This document shows positions 20,678 to 30,199 of a DNA stretch of 64,000 nucleotides, in pieces; position 1 is the stretch's first letter, and each line of letters begins with the position of its first letter. Origin of the DNA: Mantis religiosa (lineage: Eukaryota; Arthropoda; Insecta; Mantodea; Mantidae). The notes below the pieces were generated by a model that was given only the letters and a program-made list of their open reading frames with translations, was not told where the DNA came from and searched no databases. Location of the stretch: assembly GCA_030765055.1 (NCBI GenBank), contig CM060950.1, positions 270,689,581 through 270,753,580 on the forward strand. Reading direction: 5' to 3'. Position numbers and translations under genes: made by a program.

Positions 20678-21400
20678 CAGCGTGTTACAAAAAGGTACGG
20701 CCAAACTTTCAGGAAACATTCCTCACACACAAAGAAAGAAAATATGTTATGCGGACATGTGTCCGGAAACGCTTAATTTCCATGTTAGAGCTCATTTCAT
20801 TACTTCTCTTCAAATCACATTAATCATGGAATGGAAACACACGAAAACAGAACGTACCAGCGTGACTTCAAACACTTTATTACAGGAAATGTTCAAAATG
20901 TCCTCCGTTAGCGAGGTTACATGCATCCATCCTCCGTCGCATGGAATCCCTAATGGGCTGATGCAGCCCTGGAGAATGGCGTATTGGATCACAGCCGTCC
21001 ACAATACGAGCACGAAGAGTCTCTACATTTGGTACCTGGGTTGTGTAGACAAGAGCTTTCAAATGCTCCCATAAATGAAAGTCAAGAGGGTTGAGGTCAG
21101 GAGAGAGTGGAGGCCATGGAATTGGTCCGCCTCTACCAATCTATTGGTCACCGAATCTGTTGTTGAGAATCGTACGAACACTTCGACTGAAATGTGCAGG
21201 AGCTCCATCGTGCATGAACCACAATGGGTACTTTGACATTTGCACGAATGATTTCAATTTACATTTTAAGAGAAATACTAAAATGAACTCTAACGTGGAA
21301 ATTTAGCGTTTCCGGTCACATGTCCACATAACATATTTTCTTTCTTTGTGTGTGAGGAATGTTTCCTGAAAGTTTGGCCGTACCTTTTTGTAACATCCTG
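20678..21400 (-). mobile_element. Mariner-like (Tc1/mariner superfamily) element, internally deleted
   Basis: 723 bp between TA duplications at 20676-20677 and 21401-21402. Terminal inverted repeats of about 120 bp (20678-20798 and 21281-21400) are almost identical: ggtacggccaaactttcagg, cctcacacacaaagaaag, catatgt/accggaaacgct. Between them the minus strand holds only the C-terminal part of a DDE transposase. TIRs this long are unusual for the superfamily. It splits the CR1-like LINE and is therefore younger than it. Confidence 0.9.
20880..21250 (-). pseudogene. C-terminal transposase remnant in the mariner-like element
   Basis: The minus strand reads MHDGAPAHFSRSVR (second catalytic Asp region), then SPDLNPLDFHLWEHLK (third acidic residue region), RARIVDGCDPIRHSPG and RRRMDACNLANGGHFEHFL with a stop near 20880. 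One tryptophan codon in the conserved xQWIGRGGPI stretch is now a stop (TAG). The N-terminal DNA-binding part and the first catalytic Asp are deleted. Confidence 0.87.
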
Positions 21401-21402
21401 TA

Positions 21403-22557
21403 TATAGTCAATATGAGCTTCCCAAGTTAACTTATTGTCTATGTGAATCCCTAGGAAGTTATGGTTATCAACTTTTTCAATTCTAGTGTTGTTAAAGTAT
21501 ACATCATCAGTTACTACATTTGCTTTAGAGTATTCAGATATGATCATTTTGCTTTTCTTAGAATTAACTTCTAAATTTATGCTACTTAGGTAGGTTGCTA
21601 GCTGTTTTACACAGTGCGAAATTTCTGTTACCAACTGAGTACGAGATTTTCACTGCAAATCATTGTAGTGTCATTTGCATAAGATACTATAGCATTGGTA
21701 GTTATATTTGGTAAATTATTTACATATATTAGATACAAAATTGGACCCAGAACAGACCCTTGAGTTACTCCAATTGTTACTACTTTTTGTTCTGATACAT
21801 ACTTTACATTTTTCAAACCTATTTTATGGTTGATTTCTGTTGAACACTTTCTATTACTTAGATAAGACTTAACTATATTTAGCATTTTGCCTCTTATGCC
21901 ATAAATTTCTAGTTTATTAAGCAGTATTTGATGTGAGACACAGTCAAACGCCAATGAAAGATCAATGAATTCTCCCGCAGTGCTCAAACCTTTGTCTAGA
22001 TTTTCCGAAACGTTGTGCATAAAATCAGTAACTGCTGTGGTTGCTGACATACCTTTTCGAAAAACATGCTGGTTGTAATTCAATACATTGTATCTACTAA
22101 GAAAGTCAACCAGTCTAACTAATAAAATCTTTTCAAAAACTTTTCCAATTACAGAAGTTAAGGTAATTGGCCTATAATTATCAACACTATTTCTAATACC
22201 CTTTTTACAGATTGGTTTTATGATTCCGAGTTTTAAGCAATTTGGAAATATTTCTTCATTTATTGAGCAATTTATTAGGTGGGCTAAAATATCCGCGTGC
22301 CCATTTTGACACCTTTTCAATATTCTAGTACACATACCATCCCACCCTGAAGATGACTGTTCTTTAAAACTGCATACTATTTTTGTGATTTCGTCTACGC
22401 TTGTGTTATTCATGAAGATGGTACTAACGATAATATTCTGCATTTCTGTGTTATTGTGTGATATATCCTTCTCCTTACTTCCCAAGGTTGCAAAATAGTT
22501 GTTAAATAAGTTGCTTATTTTGTTTGGATCATCTACATGTTTACCTTCATGAAGCAA
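21403..22557 (-). pseudogene. Reverse transcriptase of the CR1-like LINE, 5' portion
   Basis: A 309-codon frame (22557-21628) contains SSSGWDGMCTRILKRC, NYRPITLTSVIGKVFEKIL, the FIDLSLAFDCVSH block with the first catalytic aspartate, and GVTQGSVLGPILYLIYVNNL. The catalytic box reads YANDTT, so one of the two paired aspartates is changed to asparagine. A frameshift after CSENLVLSW leads into the next frame (21634-21410, VTEISHCVKQLATYLSSINL and FLGIHIDNKLTWEAHIDYI), which stops at the inserted mariner-like element. The enzyme is inactive both by frame and by active site. Confidence 0.88.
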
Positions 22558-23062
22558 TTTAATATTTTCACAGACATTGCTGTGTGTGGTGTTTCTATTC
22601 TTGACTAAATTCCATACTGCTTTGTTTATATTGCGGGAGTTATTTATCTTTTGTTTATAATGTTGCGATTTTAAATCAATTAATGTCCAATGATACTCCT
22701 TTTTTAATTGTGTATATCATTCCGTTTGGCGTTCAACTTTTGTCATCTTGTGTAATTCATAAGCATCTTTCATTTTATTTCCCAGGATGTAAATTTCATC
22801 AGGTAATTTAATTTACTGTAAAGATTTCTTTTTTGTGGTCTTTCTTTAATAGGGCAGATACTGTTAAAGTAAGCGATTAATGTTGTCATGAATATTTCCC
22901 ATTATTTATTGCTACTTTGCTCTGCATACACTTTAGACCAAGTTTCCATTTCTAGTATGCTAGTTTACTACATTCTCATCTGAGACTTTTCTAAATTCAA
23001 AACTTATGTCCTCAGTGTGAGCCACAATACAATCATATACATCAATATATACAGCATGGTGG

Positions 23063-23347
23063 TCAGGAAAGATGGAAATTATGTATCCCTACTGAATAGC
23101 ATAGCTTTATATTTGTGAATATGTGGTCAAAAATAGTTGCTGATTGTGTGGTTACCCGTGTTGGTTCAGTGATTACAGCTACTTGTGGTCTCATCTCATC
23201 TAATACTATTTCTAGGGCCTGCATTTTGTTACTTAGATACTGGGAATTTTGATGGAACATTCTAAATATTGTGTCTAAATGGGATCTTGTTTTTTCCAGT
23301 GCTGGGGGTTTTCCGACATTTGCAAATTGTTTTCCTTGAGAGCACAT
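23063..23347 (-). pseudogene. APE endonuclease remnant of the CR1-like LINE
   Basis: The frame holds the start of the endonuclease (QNSQYLSNKMQALEIVLDEM, then VAVITE). It is joined directly to a much later part (PTRVTTQSATIFDHIFTN), so most of the domain is deleted. The usual metal- and DNA-binding residues between are gone. Confidence 0.72.
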
Positions 23348-23369
23348 ACATTACCCATAGTCAACAGGA

Positions 23370-23515
23370 AGAGCCTCCATTCTGTTATATACAGTGTCTA
23401 TAACCTGCTTAACCATTTCAACTAAATGTCTTTTGCCTCTGGTATTCAGGTGAAGGCCATGAGTAATATGCATATCACTGTCTAAGTTGCTTACGTCTAT
23501 GAGATCCACATTTTC
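23370..23515 (-). pseudogene. C-terminal end of an esterase-type ORF1 of the CR1-like LINE
   Basis: The minus strand reads DLIDVSNLDSDMHITHGLHL, followed by NTRGKRHLVEMVKQVI, then a stop. The DxxH-like block with GLHLN..GK is the C-terminal catalytic signature of the SGNH-type esterase found in ORF1 of CR1-group LINEs. Only this last block is left; everything upstream is replaced by a Penelope-like sequence at about 23515. Confidence 0.68.
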
Positions 23516-24650
23516 TTTACTACTACAAAAAGATCATGATTCTCATTCCAAAATTGGTATGCTACTACAAATGTGTCCATTTCTTTGTTCTTGATGTTCC
23601 TAAAATGCTCTTTAAACCCAATGTTCAAATTCCTTTTTGTTTTTCCAATATAAAAGTTGCCGCAGCCTTTGTAATTTATCCGGTGCATACCTGAGCTTTT
23701 TTCTGTGAGCTTCTTTTTGGTATAATTAGATTTCAGGAGGTGTTTATTAAAAAGTGTTCAGAGTCCAAATATATTAACCATGTGGAAAAATATATTTATG
23801 CAGAAATGAGAAGGAAAACTCTTCAAATTTGACACCACCTTTGAAGAGAACCTGAACTTAAAGTTATTTTCTTGACATCTTAACTGATCACTTTTCCTAG
23901 CTTCTTCCATATATAACTGTAAACTATGCTTTACTTATTATTATTACACGAATACAATATTTGTAACAAAAACTTGAATCTTATCTTAAGAGAAATGATG
24001 TCAAATTTTTCTTATTAAGGAGATCAATTTCACAAACAAATCGCTTACAGTGTCAGTCCACAAAACTTCGTTGTCAAGGATATAGGTTACTATGTAACTA
24101 TGTTTTTTCAGTATTAGCAAAATCTGAAAACAAAACAAACCTAAAAACAGAATCAACTGCTGGTAACTATACTTGGTGAAGTAATCTTCTTTTAATTTTT
24201 TTAAGGGTAGAAATAACATTAATAGTTTTTTGGTATAAAGTCTTTTGTATACAGTATTTATTAAAACCGTTAATTAAAGCAGTATTAATAATATGGTTAT
24301 ATTATTTACTAAATTCTTATTTATTCAGGGGTACATTTATTAATATATAGATCATACTATTTAAACAGCAAGTTCATCTGGAAAAGGGTTAAAACTGTTA
24401 GTTTTTATGTAATTATCAATATGAGTAGACTTTCTATAAATACCAAAATATAATTTATTATTATATCTTATTATCTTCAAATCTAGAAAAGGAAGAAGTC
24501 CATTAATCTCAGTTTCTAGTGTGAATTTTATAGCTTTATCTTGAGAATTTAGTAATTTTAATTTTGTTTATCAGGAACAAAAGAAAGAATATCATCTACA
24601 TATCCGTATCAGGTTTTAAATTTAGTGACTTGTATTTCGGAAAAACTCAT
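23497..24650 (-). mobile_element. Penelope-like element, RT end and GIY-YIG endonuclease, decayed
   Basis: The minus strand at 24545-24375 keeps the RT-linked block LPFLDLKIIRYNNKLYFGIY, then RKSTHIDNYIKTNS, in an interrupted frame. Further on, 23688-23497 encodes the GIY-YIG domain (GCGNFYIGKTKRNLNIGFKE and HFRNIKNKEMDTFVVAYQFW). The order RT then GIY-YIG is diagnostic of Penelope-like elements. The catalytic Tyr and Arg are visible (FYIGKTKRNL), but the RT frame has several stops. The 3' end abuts the CR1-like LINE at 23515. Confidence 0.82.
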
Positions 24651-24850
24651 AAAAAGATCAGCAAAGAAAGATTAGAAATAAGAATTAACACCGTTTTCTT
24701 GAGATAAGTGAAGCTTTTTGCTGCAAATATTTTTATTAGTGTAATAATTATACTGAAAATAATGTTAAATGGTTACCAGCTAGTAATTGATAATGTCTCT
24801 TACCATAATAAACAAGTAGATAAGCCTCCAACATCTAGTTCTTTAAGAAT

Positions 24851-24854
24851 ATAT
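24851..24854. repeat. Target site duplication ATAT, left of copy C
   Basis: Pairs with 30769-30772; a 4-bp duplication is standard for Gypsy integrases. Confidence 0.93.
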
Positions 24855-25423
24855 TGTCACCCAATTAGGGAAGGGACGGAGAGGCGACAGTTGGGAGGGA
24901 CCCTAGGCACTGGGCCACGCCCACTCATCGGTCTCTGTCACTAACTGAGGGAAATGTCAGTTGTCCCTCGAAGTTTCTCTCCCCTTCTCCTCTCCTATGG
25001 AACGTTCGGGTAATTTGCGGAAAACCAGAGACTTCTAGAATAGCAGGATATTCCTACAAAAGGGACTTCAATTAGGAGTGAGTCAGTCAGTGTTTGACGT
25101 GCTGTTGAAGTTGTTGGTCAATCAGTTGGTTAGTGTGTGTGAGTGAGGACAGTTCTTGGTGTAAGAAGGCAATGTTAGTCAGTGACGTGTTAATGTACGA
25201 GAAGATTGTGCAACGGAAGACTGTACGTAACTGTGAAGGTGTACCGGAGTTTATGTAATCGCGAGTACAAGTGAAGTTGTAACGGACGAACTGGTAAATT
25301 GTAATTGTGTGCAGCAAGTAATTTTGTGTAATTGGCAAGTGTTAAACTGTAAGTCGGTGGAAATAAAGAACACTGTTGAGTGGTGTAATTGGACTTTTTA
25401 TTCCACGAACCCACAAAGTCACA
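24855..25423 (+). repeat. 5' LTR of Gypsy copy C
   Basis: 569 bp, tgtcacccaattagggaag...cacaaagtcaca. The promoter region reads ttcctacaaaaggg at 25051-25064, where the 3' LTR has ttcctataaaaggg. A poly(A) signal AATAAA sits at 25362-25367. Confidence 0.97.
25055..25061 (+). promoter_or_regulatory. Mutated TATA box in the 5' LTR (TACAAAA)
   Basis: The equivalent bases of the 3' LTR (30400-30406) are TATAAAA. Both LTRs are identical when an element inserts, so one of them changed afterwards. The canonical form in the 3' LTR makes the 5' LTR the likely mutant. Reduced transcription of this copy is inference. Confidence 0.65.
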
Positions 25424-25424
25424 C

Positions 25425-25441
25425 TGGTGTCAGGAAGCGGG
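25425..25441 (+). promoter_or_regulatory. Primer-binding site of Gypsy copy C (tRNA-Leu type)
   Basis: TGGTGTCAGGAAGCGGG starts two bases after the 5' LTR. The first ten bases equal the complement of a tRNA-Leu 3' end including CCA, and copy A matches further (TGGTGTCAGGAGTGGG). Confidence 0.75.
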
Positions 25442-25468
25442 AAGAAAACATCACCGAACATTACAACC

Positions 25469-26617
25469 ATGGACGCGGCATTGGAAAAGATTTTGGAGAA
25501 AATGATGGAAATGAAGACGGCCAACGACAACCTCACCGCCGAGTTGAAACAAATGAAGACGGCAAATGAAAACCTCGCTGCAAAAATAGAAACGGCTAAC
25601 AACAACTTGGCCACGACAATGACCTCAAAGATGGCCGAACTGACCACGGAAATGAAGGTGGCGAACGAGGCTCTCGCCGCCAAATTTCAAGAACAGTTGG
25701 CCGGCGTGAGGGATGACGTGACGGAGCTGGGCAAGCGGATGGGCCAAGTAGACGACCGCCTTAATGATTTAGAGGAAAAGGCCGACAATAACGCCAAGAC
25801 CCTGGACGCCGTGGTGGAAGACGTCGAAGACCTTGCGAACCGCATTAACAACCTGGAAGGGAAGGCTGACAACAGCGTCAAGTCCCTGAACGCAATGGTG
25901 GAGGACGTCGTCGGCAGGAGGTTGAAGGATTTGAAGCCCGACGCGCCGGGACGCGACACAACATCTGCGCGCGTCAAACCTCCCAAGTATGACGGCGCGT
26001 CAACGTTTGAAGTCTTCCGCCGCCAGTTCGACACAGTGGCCAGGCACAACAGGTGGTCACCGGAGGAGGAGGCTACACAGTTAATAGCCAGCCTCCAGGG
26101 ACGGGCCGCGGAAGTGCTAAACGCGGTGCAGACGATGGCGGCGCCCAAGGACATCTGGGAGGCCCTGGAGAATCGATTCGGGAACCACCGCTTAGCCGCA
26201 GCATACCGAAGCCAGCTAAAGGCAAGGTCGCAGCAGCCGGGGGAGACGCTGCAGGAGTTCGCCATAGCCATCGAGCAGCTGGCTAGCAAGGCCTTGGTTG
26301 ACCTGCCACTGGAGTTCGTATCCCGGGAAGCCGCCTACAATTTTGTCGACGGGGTACGGGACACGGAGATTCGTCAGCGCCTAATGCTCGGCGAATATAA
26401 AACCATACACGAGGCGCTGACAGCGGCATTAAGGATGGAGGCGGCCAAAGTAACATCTATTCCGACGTCGAGAACGAGGAGTGTCCGCTACGCCGGAGAC
26501 AGGAGACCAGCTGAAGGACGCCGGCGAACACCTAGTGGCCTGTGTTGGGGGTGTGGACAGCCCGGACACCTACAGAGAGACTGCCCACGCCAGGAAGAGC
26601 AGCCGGAAAACGAGTAA
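25469..26617 (+). CDS. gag: Gag polyprotein of Gypsy copy C
   Basis: 382 residues from ATG at 25469. This ATG is 46 bases after the LTR; the frame itself is open further upstream into the LTR, but an AUG inside the LTR is a less likely start. Residues 1 to about 70 form a coiled coil with MKTANDNLTAE-type heptads, and a second helical stretch to about 150 has KRMGQVDDRLNDLEEKADN. The retrotransposon gag domain follows (FEVFRRQFDTVARHNRWSPE, FGNHRLAAAYRSQLKA). The C-terminus has one CCHC knuckle, C359-x2-C362-x4-H367-x4-C372 (CWGCGQPGHLQRDC), for RNA binding. Gag ends 75 bases into the pol frame, which lies at -1. An A-run (ggaaaac, 26605-26611) just before the stop is conserved in copy A but is not a canonical slippery heptamer. 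Confidence 0.93.
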   Translation: MDAALEKILEKMMEMKTANDNLTAELKQMKTANENLAAKIETANNNLATTMTSKMAELTTEMKVANEALAAKFQEQLAGVRDDVTELGKRMGQVDDRLNDLEEKADNNAKTLDAVVEDVEDLANRINNLEGKADNSVKSLNAMVEDVVGRRLKDLKPDAPGRDTTSARVKPPKYDGASTFEVFRRQFDTVARHNRWSPEEEATQLIASLQGRAAEVLNAVQTMAAPKDIWEALENRFGNHRLAAAYRSQLKARSQQPGETLQEFAIAIEQLASKALVDLPLEFVSREAAYNFVDGVRDTEIRQRLMLGEYKTIHEALTAALRMEAAKVTSIPTSRTRSVRYAGDRRPAEGRRRTPSGLCWGCGQPGHLQRDCPRQEEQPENE

Positions 26618-29514
26618 GGGCCGTCGTGGAGAGGGGCATGTCGGCGCCATCACCACCATCCCCTCGAGTGACACTGCGCGCCGTCAGCCGGCGTATGGAT
26701 GACAGCCTCATCGCGGACGGTTGGATAAGAGGAAAGCAATGCCGCGTGCTGGTGGACACCGGGGCGGCCGTAACCATCATCAGACCTGACGTGGCGAAGG
26801 GTTTGCCGACAAGGAAGCCAAGCCGGCCATACCAGCTTGTCACGGCATCGGGTGACACCTTGCCTGTGGAGAAGGAGGCCCTGCTGGAGCTGAACTTGGG
26901 ACGGAGTGCCGTTCGTCTGTGGGTGTTCGTCGCGAAGGTGGCTCAGGAGGTGATCCTGGGACTGGATGCCCTCAGGAGCCATGACGCGACGGTCGACGTC
27001 GGCAAGAAGGTCCTGCGGCTTAACGGAGAAGACGTTATACTCCGTCAACCCGAAGAGCGCCTTGGAATGTGCAGGGTCGTCTTGGACGAAGACGTGGTTG
27101 TTCCCGCGAGGAGCGAGGTGGTGGTGACGGCGCGACTTGAGGGCCAGAGAACCAGGAACATGATGCTGGACCAGAAGACGCCTGTACACGGACTGTGTGT
27201 AGCCAGGGCACTGCTGCCGTGCCGAGAGGAGGTGCCAGTGAGACTGCTAAATCCAACGGACACCGATCACGACGTCCAGGCCGGGACGGAGTTGGGAACG
27301 TGCGAGCCCGTAGTGAGCGTAACAGCAATCGACAAGACACAGGAGCCGGCGCCGAAGCAACACCTGGGGCCCCGGCTAGAAGGCTTACTGGAGAGGGCGG
27401 CCGACCACCTGACCGCAGAACAGCTGGAGCAGGTTCGACAACTACTGGGGCGATACGAGCGCGTCTTCAGCCAAGGCGATAGTGACTACGGCCGCACGGA
27501 CAAAGTGCTTCACCGCATCCACACCGGAGACGCCCGGCCTATTCGGCAACCACATAGACGCGTTCCGCTGGCGAAGCAAGGGGCGGTACGAGACATGCTG
27601 GAGGACATGAGATCCAGGGGAGTGATTGAAGAGTCCGACAGCCCTTGGTGTTCCCCTGTAGTCTTGGTGACGAAGAAGAACGGCGAGCTGCGCTTCTGCG
27701 TAGACTACAGAAAGCTGAACGCTGTCACCCGGAAGGACTGCTTTCCCTTACCCCGGATTGACGACACCCTGGACACGCTAGCTGGTGCACAGTGGTTCTC
27801 GACCCTGGACCTGAAGTCGGGCTACTGGCAGGTAGCTCTAGACCCGAGAGGCAAGGAGAAGACTGCATTCTCGACGGGCCAAGGGCTCTGGCAGTTCACG
27901 GTTATGCCCTTTGGCCTCTGCAACGCACCAGCTACCTTCCAGCGCCTCATGGAGTCAGTGATGAGAGGGCTGACTTACGATGCCTGCCTGCTATACCTGG
28001 ACGACATCATCGTCGGGAAGACTTTTGAAGATCACCTCGAGAATCTGAGTAAGGTGCTACAGAGACTGCAAGCGACCAACTTGAAGCTGAACGCGAAGAA
28101 GTGCCAGCTCTTCCGCAAGGAAGTTAACTACTTGGGCCACATAGTCTCGGCAACCGGAGTGGCCACAGACCCGGAGAAGACACAGGCTCTGAGAGATTGG
28201 CCTCGCCCAAAGGATAGGAAAGAGTTGCGCAGTTTCCTGGGGCTGTGCAGTTATTACCGCCGCTTCATAAAGGGGTTCTCCAACATCGCAAAACCCCTCA
28301 CCCGCCTGACGGAGGAACACCGGCCTTATGTGTGGACAGAGGACGCCGAAAACGCTTTCCAGCACCTAAAGGAGACCCTGTGCAGTGCTCCAATTTTGGG
28401 TTTCCCACAACCGGGTGGCGCCTTCATTGTGGACACCGACGCCAGCGACCATTGCATTGGAGGTGTCCTGTCGCAGATCCAGGACGGCCATGAGCGGGTG
28501 ATAGCCTATTACATCAAGACGCTATCCAAGGCAGAGAAGAACTACTGCGTCACCCGACGGGAGTTACTGGTGGTAGTAAAGACATTAGAGCACTTCCACA
28601 AGTACCTGTACGGTCAGCCATTCCACCTGAGGACTGACCATTCCGCCCTAACCTGGCTATTGACCTTTAAGAACCTGGAAGGCCAGACAGCACGTTGGGT
28701 CCAGAGGCTTCAGGAGTACGACTTCACCTCGGAACATCGTAGAGGGAAGAGCCACGGTAACGCAGACGCCATGTCCCGAAGACCCTGTCCAGAAGAGTGC
28801 GGCCAGTGCACAAGAGTGGAAGAGAAGGAGCGTGGCGCAGCAGTCCGAGTAGTTGTGGCAGTGCCTGCTGAAGGCTGGGATAGCGCAGGTCTGAGGAGGG
28901 AGCAGCTGGCGGACGCAGACTTGGGGCCACTCTTGAGGGAAGTGGAGGCAGGGACAAGACCAACCTGGGAGGATATCGCACCAAGGAGCGCCACCTACAA
29001 GTCGTACTGGGCCCAATGGGACTCGTTGAAGATCAGAGAGGGCGTGCTGTTCCGGGTATGGGAATCACCCGATGGGAAGACGCAGAGAGAGCAGTTGGTA
29101 CTTCCCCGGATTAAGGTCCCGGAAGTCCTGGAGGAAGTACACGCCGGTACTTCGGGAGGACACCTGGGAGCGAACCGAACGATTGACAAACTACGGCAGC
29201 GCTACTACTGGCTGAGGCTCCGAGCAGATGCTGAGAGATGGTGCCGTCAGTGCCACGTGTGCGCGGCGAGCCGTGGCCCCCAGACTAGGAGCCGGGGTCG
29301 CATGCAGCAGTACAACGTCGGAGCCCCATTCGAACGGCTCGTCGTTGACATTGCTGGACCGTTCCCAGTTTCCGACCGAGGCAACAAGTACCTGATGGTG
29401 GTCGTGGACTACTTCACCAAGTGGCCGGAGGTGTATGCCATCCCAAACCAAGAGGCAAAGACAATCACAGACTGCCTCGTGGAGCAAGTGTTCTGTCGAT
29501 TTGGGTGCCGTTAG
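26542..29514 (+). CDS. pol: Pol polyprotein of Gypsy copy C, up to a frameshift in integrase
   Basis: 990 codons in the -1 frame relative to gag. Retropepsin: VDTGAAVTII, with the catalytic D-T-G at residues 72-74. Reverse transcriptase: VDYRKLN, LDLKSGYWQVALDP and the YLDD box at 485-488. RNase H: FIVDTDASDHCIGGVL around 628-643 and the connecting LRTDHSALTWLL. Integrase zinc finger H867, H874, C904 and C907 (GGHLGANRT, CRQCHVC), then the first catalytic Asp of the DDE core (VDIAGPF, D936). The frame closes with a TAG at 29512-29514 shortly after FCRFG. Gypsy copy D keeps four G where this copy has three (29503-29505), so a 1-bp loss explains the stop. All domains before that point look intact. 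Confidence 0.93.
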   Translation: MLGVWTARTPTERLPTPGRAAGKRVRAVVERGMSAPSPPSPRVTLRAVSRRMDDSLIADGWIRGKQCRVLVDTGAAVTIIRPDVAKGLPTRKPSRPYQLVTASGDTLPVEKEALLELNLGRSAVRLWVFVAKVAQEVILGLDALRSHDATVDVGKKVLRLNGEDVILRQPEERLGMCRVVLDEDVVVPARSEVVVTARLEGQRTRNMMLDQKTPVHGLCVARALLPCREEVPVRLLNPTDTDHDVQAGTELGTCEPVVSVTAIDKTQEPAPKQHLGPRLEGLLERAADHLTAEQLEQVRQLLGRYERVFSQGDSDYGRTDKVLHRIHTGDARPIRQPHRRVPLAKQGAVRDMLEDMRSRGVIEESDSPWCSPVVLVTKKNGELRFCVDYRKLNAVTRKDCFPLPRIDDTLDTLAGAQWFSTLDLKSGYWQVALDPRGKEKTAFSTGQGLWQFTVMPFGLCNAPATFQRLMESVMRGLTYDACLLYLDDIIVGKTFEDHLENLSKVLQRLQATNLKLNAKKCQLFRKEVNYLGHIVSATGVATDPEKTQALRDWPRPKDRKELRSFLGLCSYYRRFIKGFSNIAKPLTRLTEEHRPYVWTEDAENAFQHLKETLCSAPILGFPQPGGAFIVDTDASDHCIGGVLSQIQDGHERVIAYYIKTLSKAEKNYCVTRRELLVVVKTLEHFHKYLYGQPFHLRTDHSALTWLLTFKNLEGQTARWVQRLQEYDFTSEHRRGKSHGNADAMSRRPCPEECGQCTRVEEKERGAAVRVVVAVPAEGWDSAGLRREQLADADLGPLLREVEAGTRPTWEDIAPRSATYKSYWAQWDSLKIREGVLFRVWESPDGKTQREQLVLPRIKVPEVLEEVHAGTSGGHLGANRTIDKLRQRYYWLRLRADAERWCRQCHVCAASRGPQTRSRGRMQQYNVGAPFERLVVDIAGPFPVSDRGNKYLMVVVDYFTKWPEVYAIPNQEAKTITDCLVEQVFCRFGCR

Positions 29515-30188
29515 AGCTACATAGTGACCAGGGTACCAACTTTGAGTCCAACCTAATGAAGGAGGCATTACAAAGGCTTGGGGTGAACAAGACTCGCACT
29601 ACGCCTCTACATCCCCAATCGGACGGCATGGTCGAAAGGTACATCAAGACCTTAGAGGAACACCTGAGGAAAGTCGTGGCCAGCCATCAGCGAGACTGGG
29701 ACGTCAAGGTGCCACTGTTCTTGCTGGCCTATCGCTCGTCTACACACGACACAACTGGGATGACGCCAGCCAGCTTAATGTTCGGCCGAGAGTTACGCCT
29801 CCCTTGTGACCTGGCTTTTGGAAGCCCTCCGGAAGCGAAACAGCCAGCGACCGAGTATGTGAATAACTTGGTGGACCATCTCCACAACATGCACGAGATG
29901 GCTCGCCAGAACATCCAGAAGGCGAGCGACCGCATGAAGACCAGGTATGACAGGCAAGCCAACAGCCAAGGGTTCCAGCAAGGTGACCTGGTATGGTTGT
30001 ACCGTCCTACCCGGACCAAGGGACGCTGCCCGAAGCTCCAGCAGCCATGGCAAGGACCGTACCGGGTTGTGAAGAGGATCAACGACGTGGTCTACCGCAT
30101 CCAGAAGGTTCCCCGAGGAAAGATGTTGGTGGTACACCTGGATCGTCTTGCACGCTACGATGGTGCTGTTCGGGACGACCAGCTTTGA
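29506..30188 (+). pseudogene. pol: Rest of integrase of Gypsy copy C, out of frame with pol
   Basis: Open to a TGA at 30186-30188 in the frame shifted by one base. It continues the DDE core: second Asp in LHSDQGTNFES, catalytic Glu in the DGMVERYIKTLEEHL block. The C-terminal domain follows with WLYRPTRTKGRCPKL and the GPY motif (QGPYRVVKRIND), ending LVVHLDRLARYDGAVRDDQL. The start given is where homology takes over from the upstream frame, not an initiation codon. Without a compensating frameshift this part is not translated, so the copy cannot make integrase. Confidence 0.9.
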
Positions 30189-30199
30189 GGAGGGAGCAG
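30187..30199 (+). promoter_or_regulatory. Polypurine tract of Gypsy copy C
   Basis: gaggagggagcag directly before the 3' LTR. Copies B and D carry the same tract at the same place. It primes plus-strand DNA synthesis. Confidence 0.85.

Larger units (their letters stand above)
20080..23515 (-). mobile_element. CR1-like non-LTR retrotransposon, 5'-truncated, split by a mariner-like element
   Basis: Reading the minus strand: the end of an esterase-type ORF1 (23515-23370), a shortened endonuclease (23347-23063), reverse transcriptase (22557-21410), then, after the inserted element at 20678-21400, the remaining C-terminal part (20675 to about 20180). The 5' end abuts the Penelope-like fragment at 23.5 kb. 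All reading frames are interrupted. An SGNH-esterase ORF1 followed by APE endonuclease and RT is the CR1/L2-type plan. Confidence 0.83.

Noticed and set aside
25687..26289. 200-codon minus-strand frame
   Set aside because: Antisense of the copy C gag.
26650..27189. 179-codon minus-strand frame
   Set aside because: Antisense of the copy C protease region; no domain.
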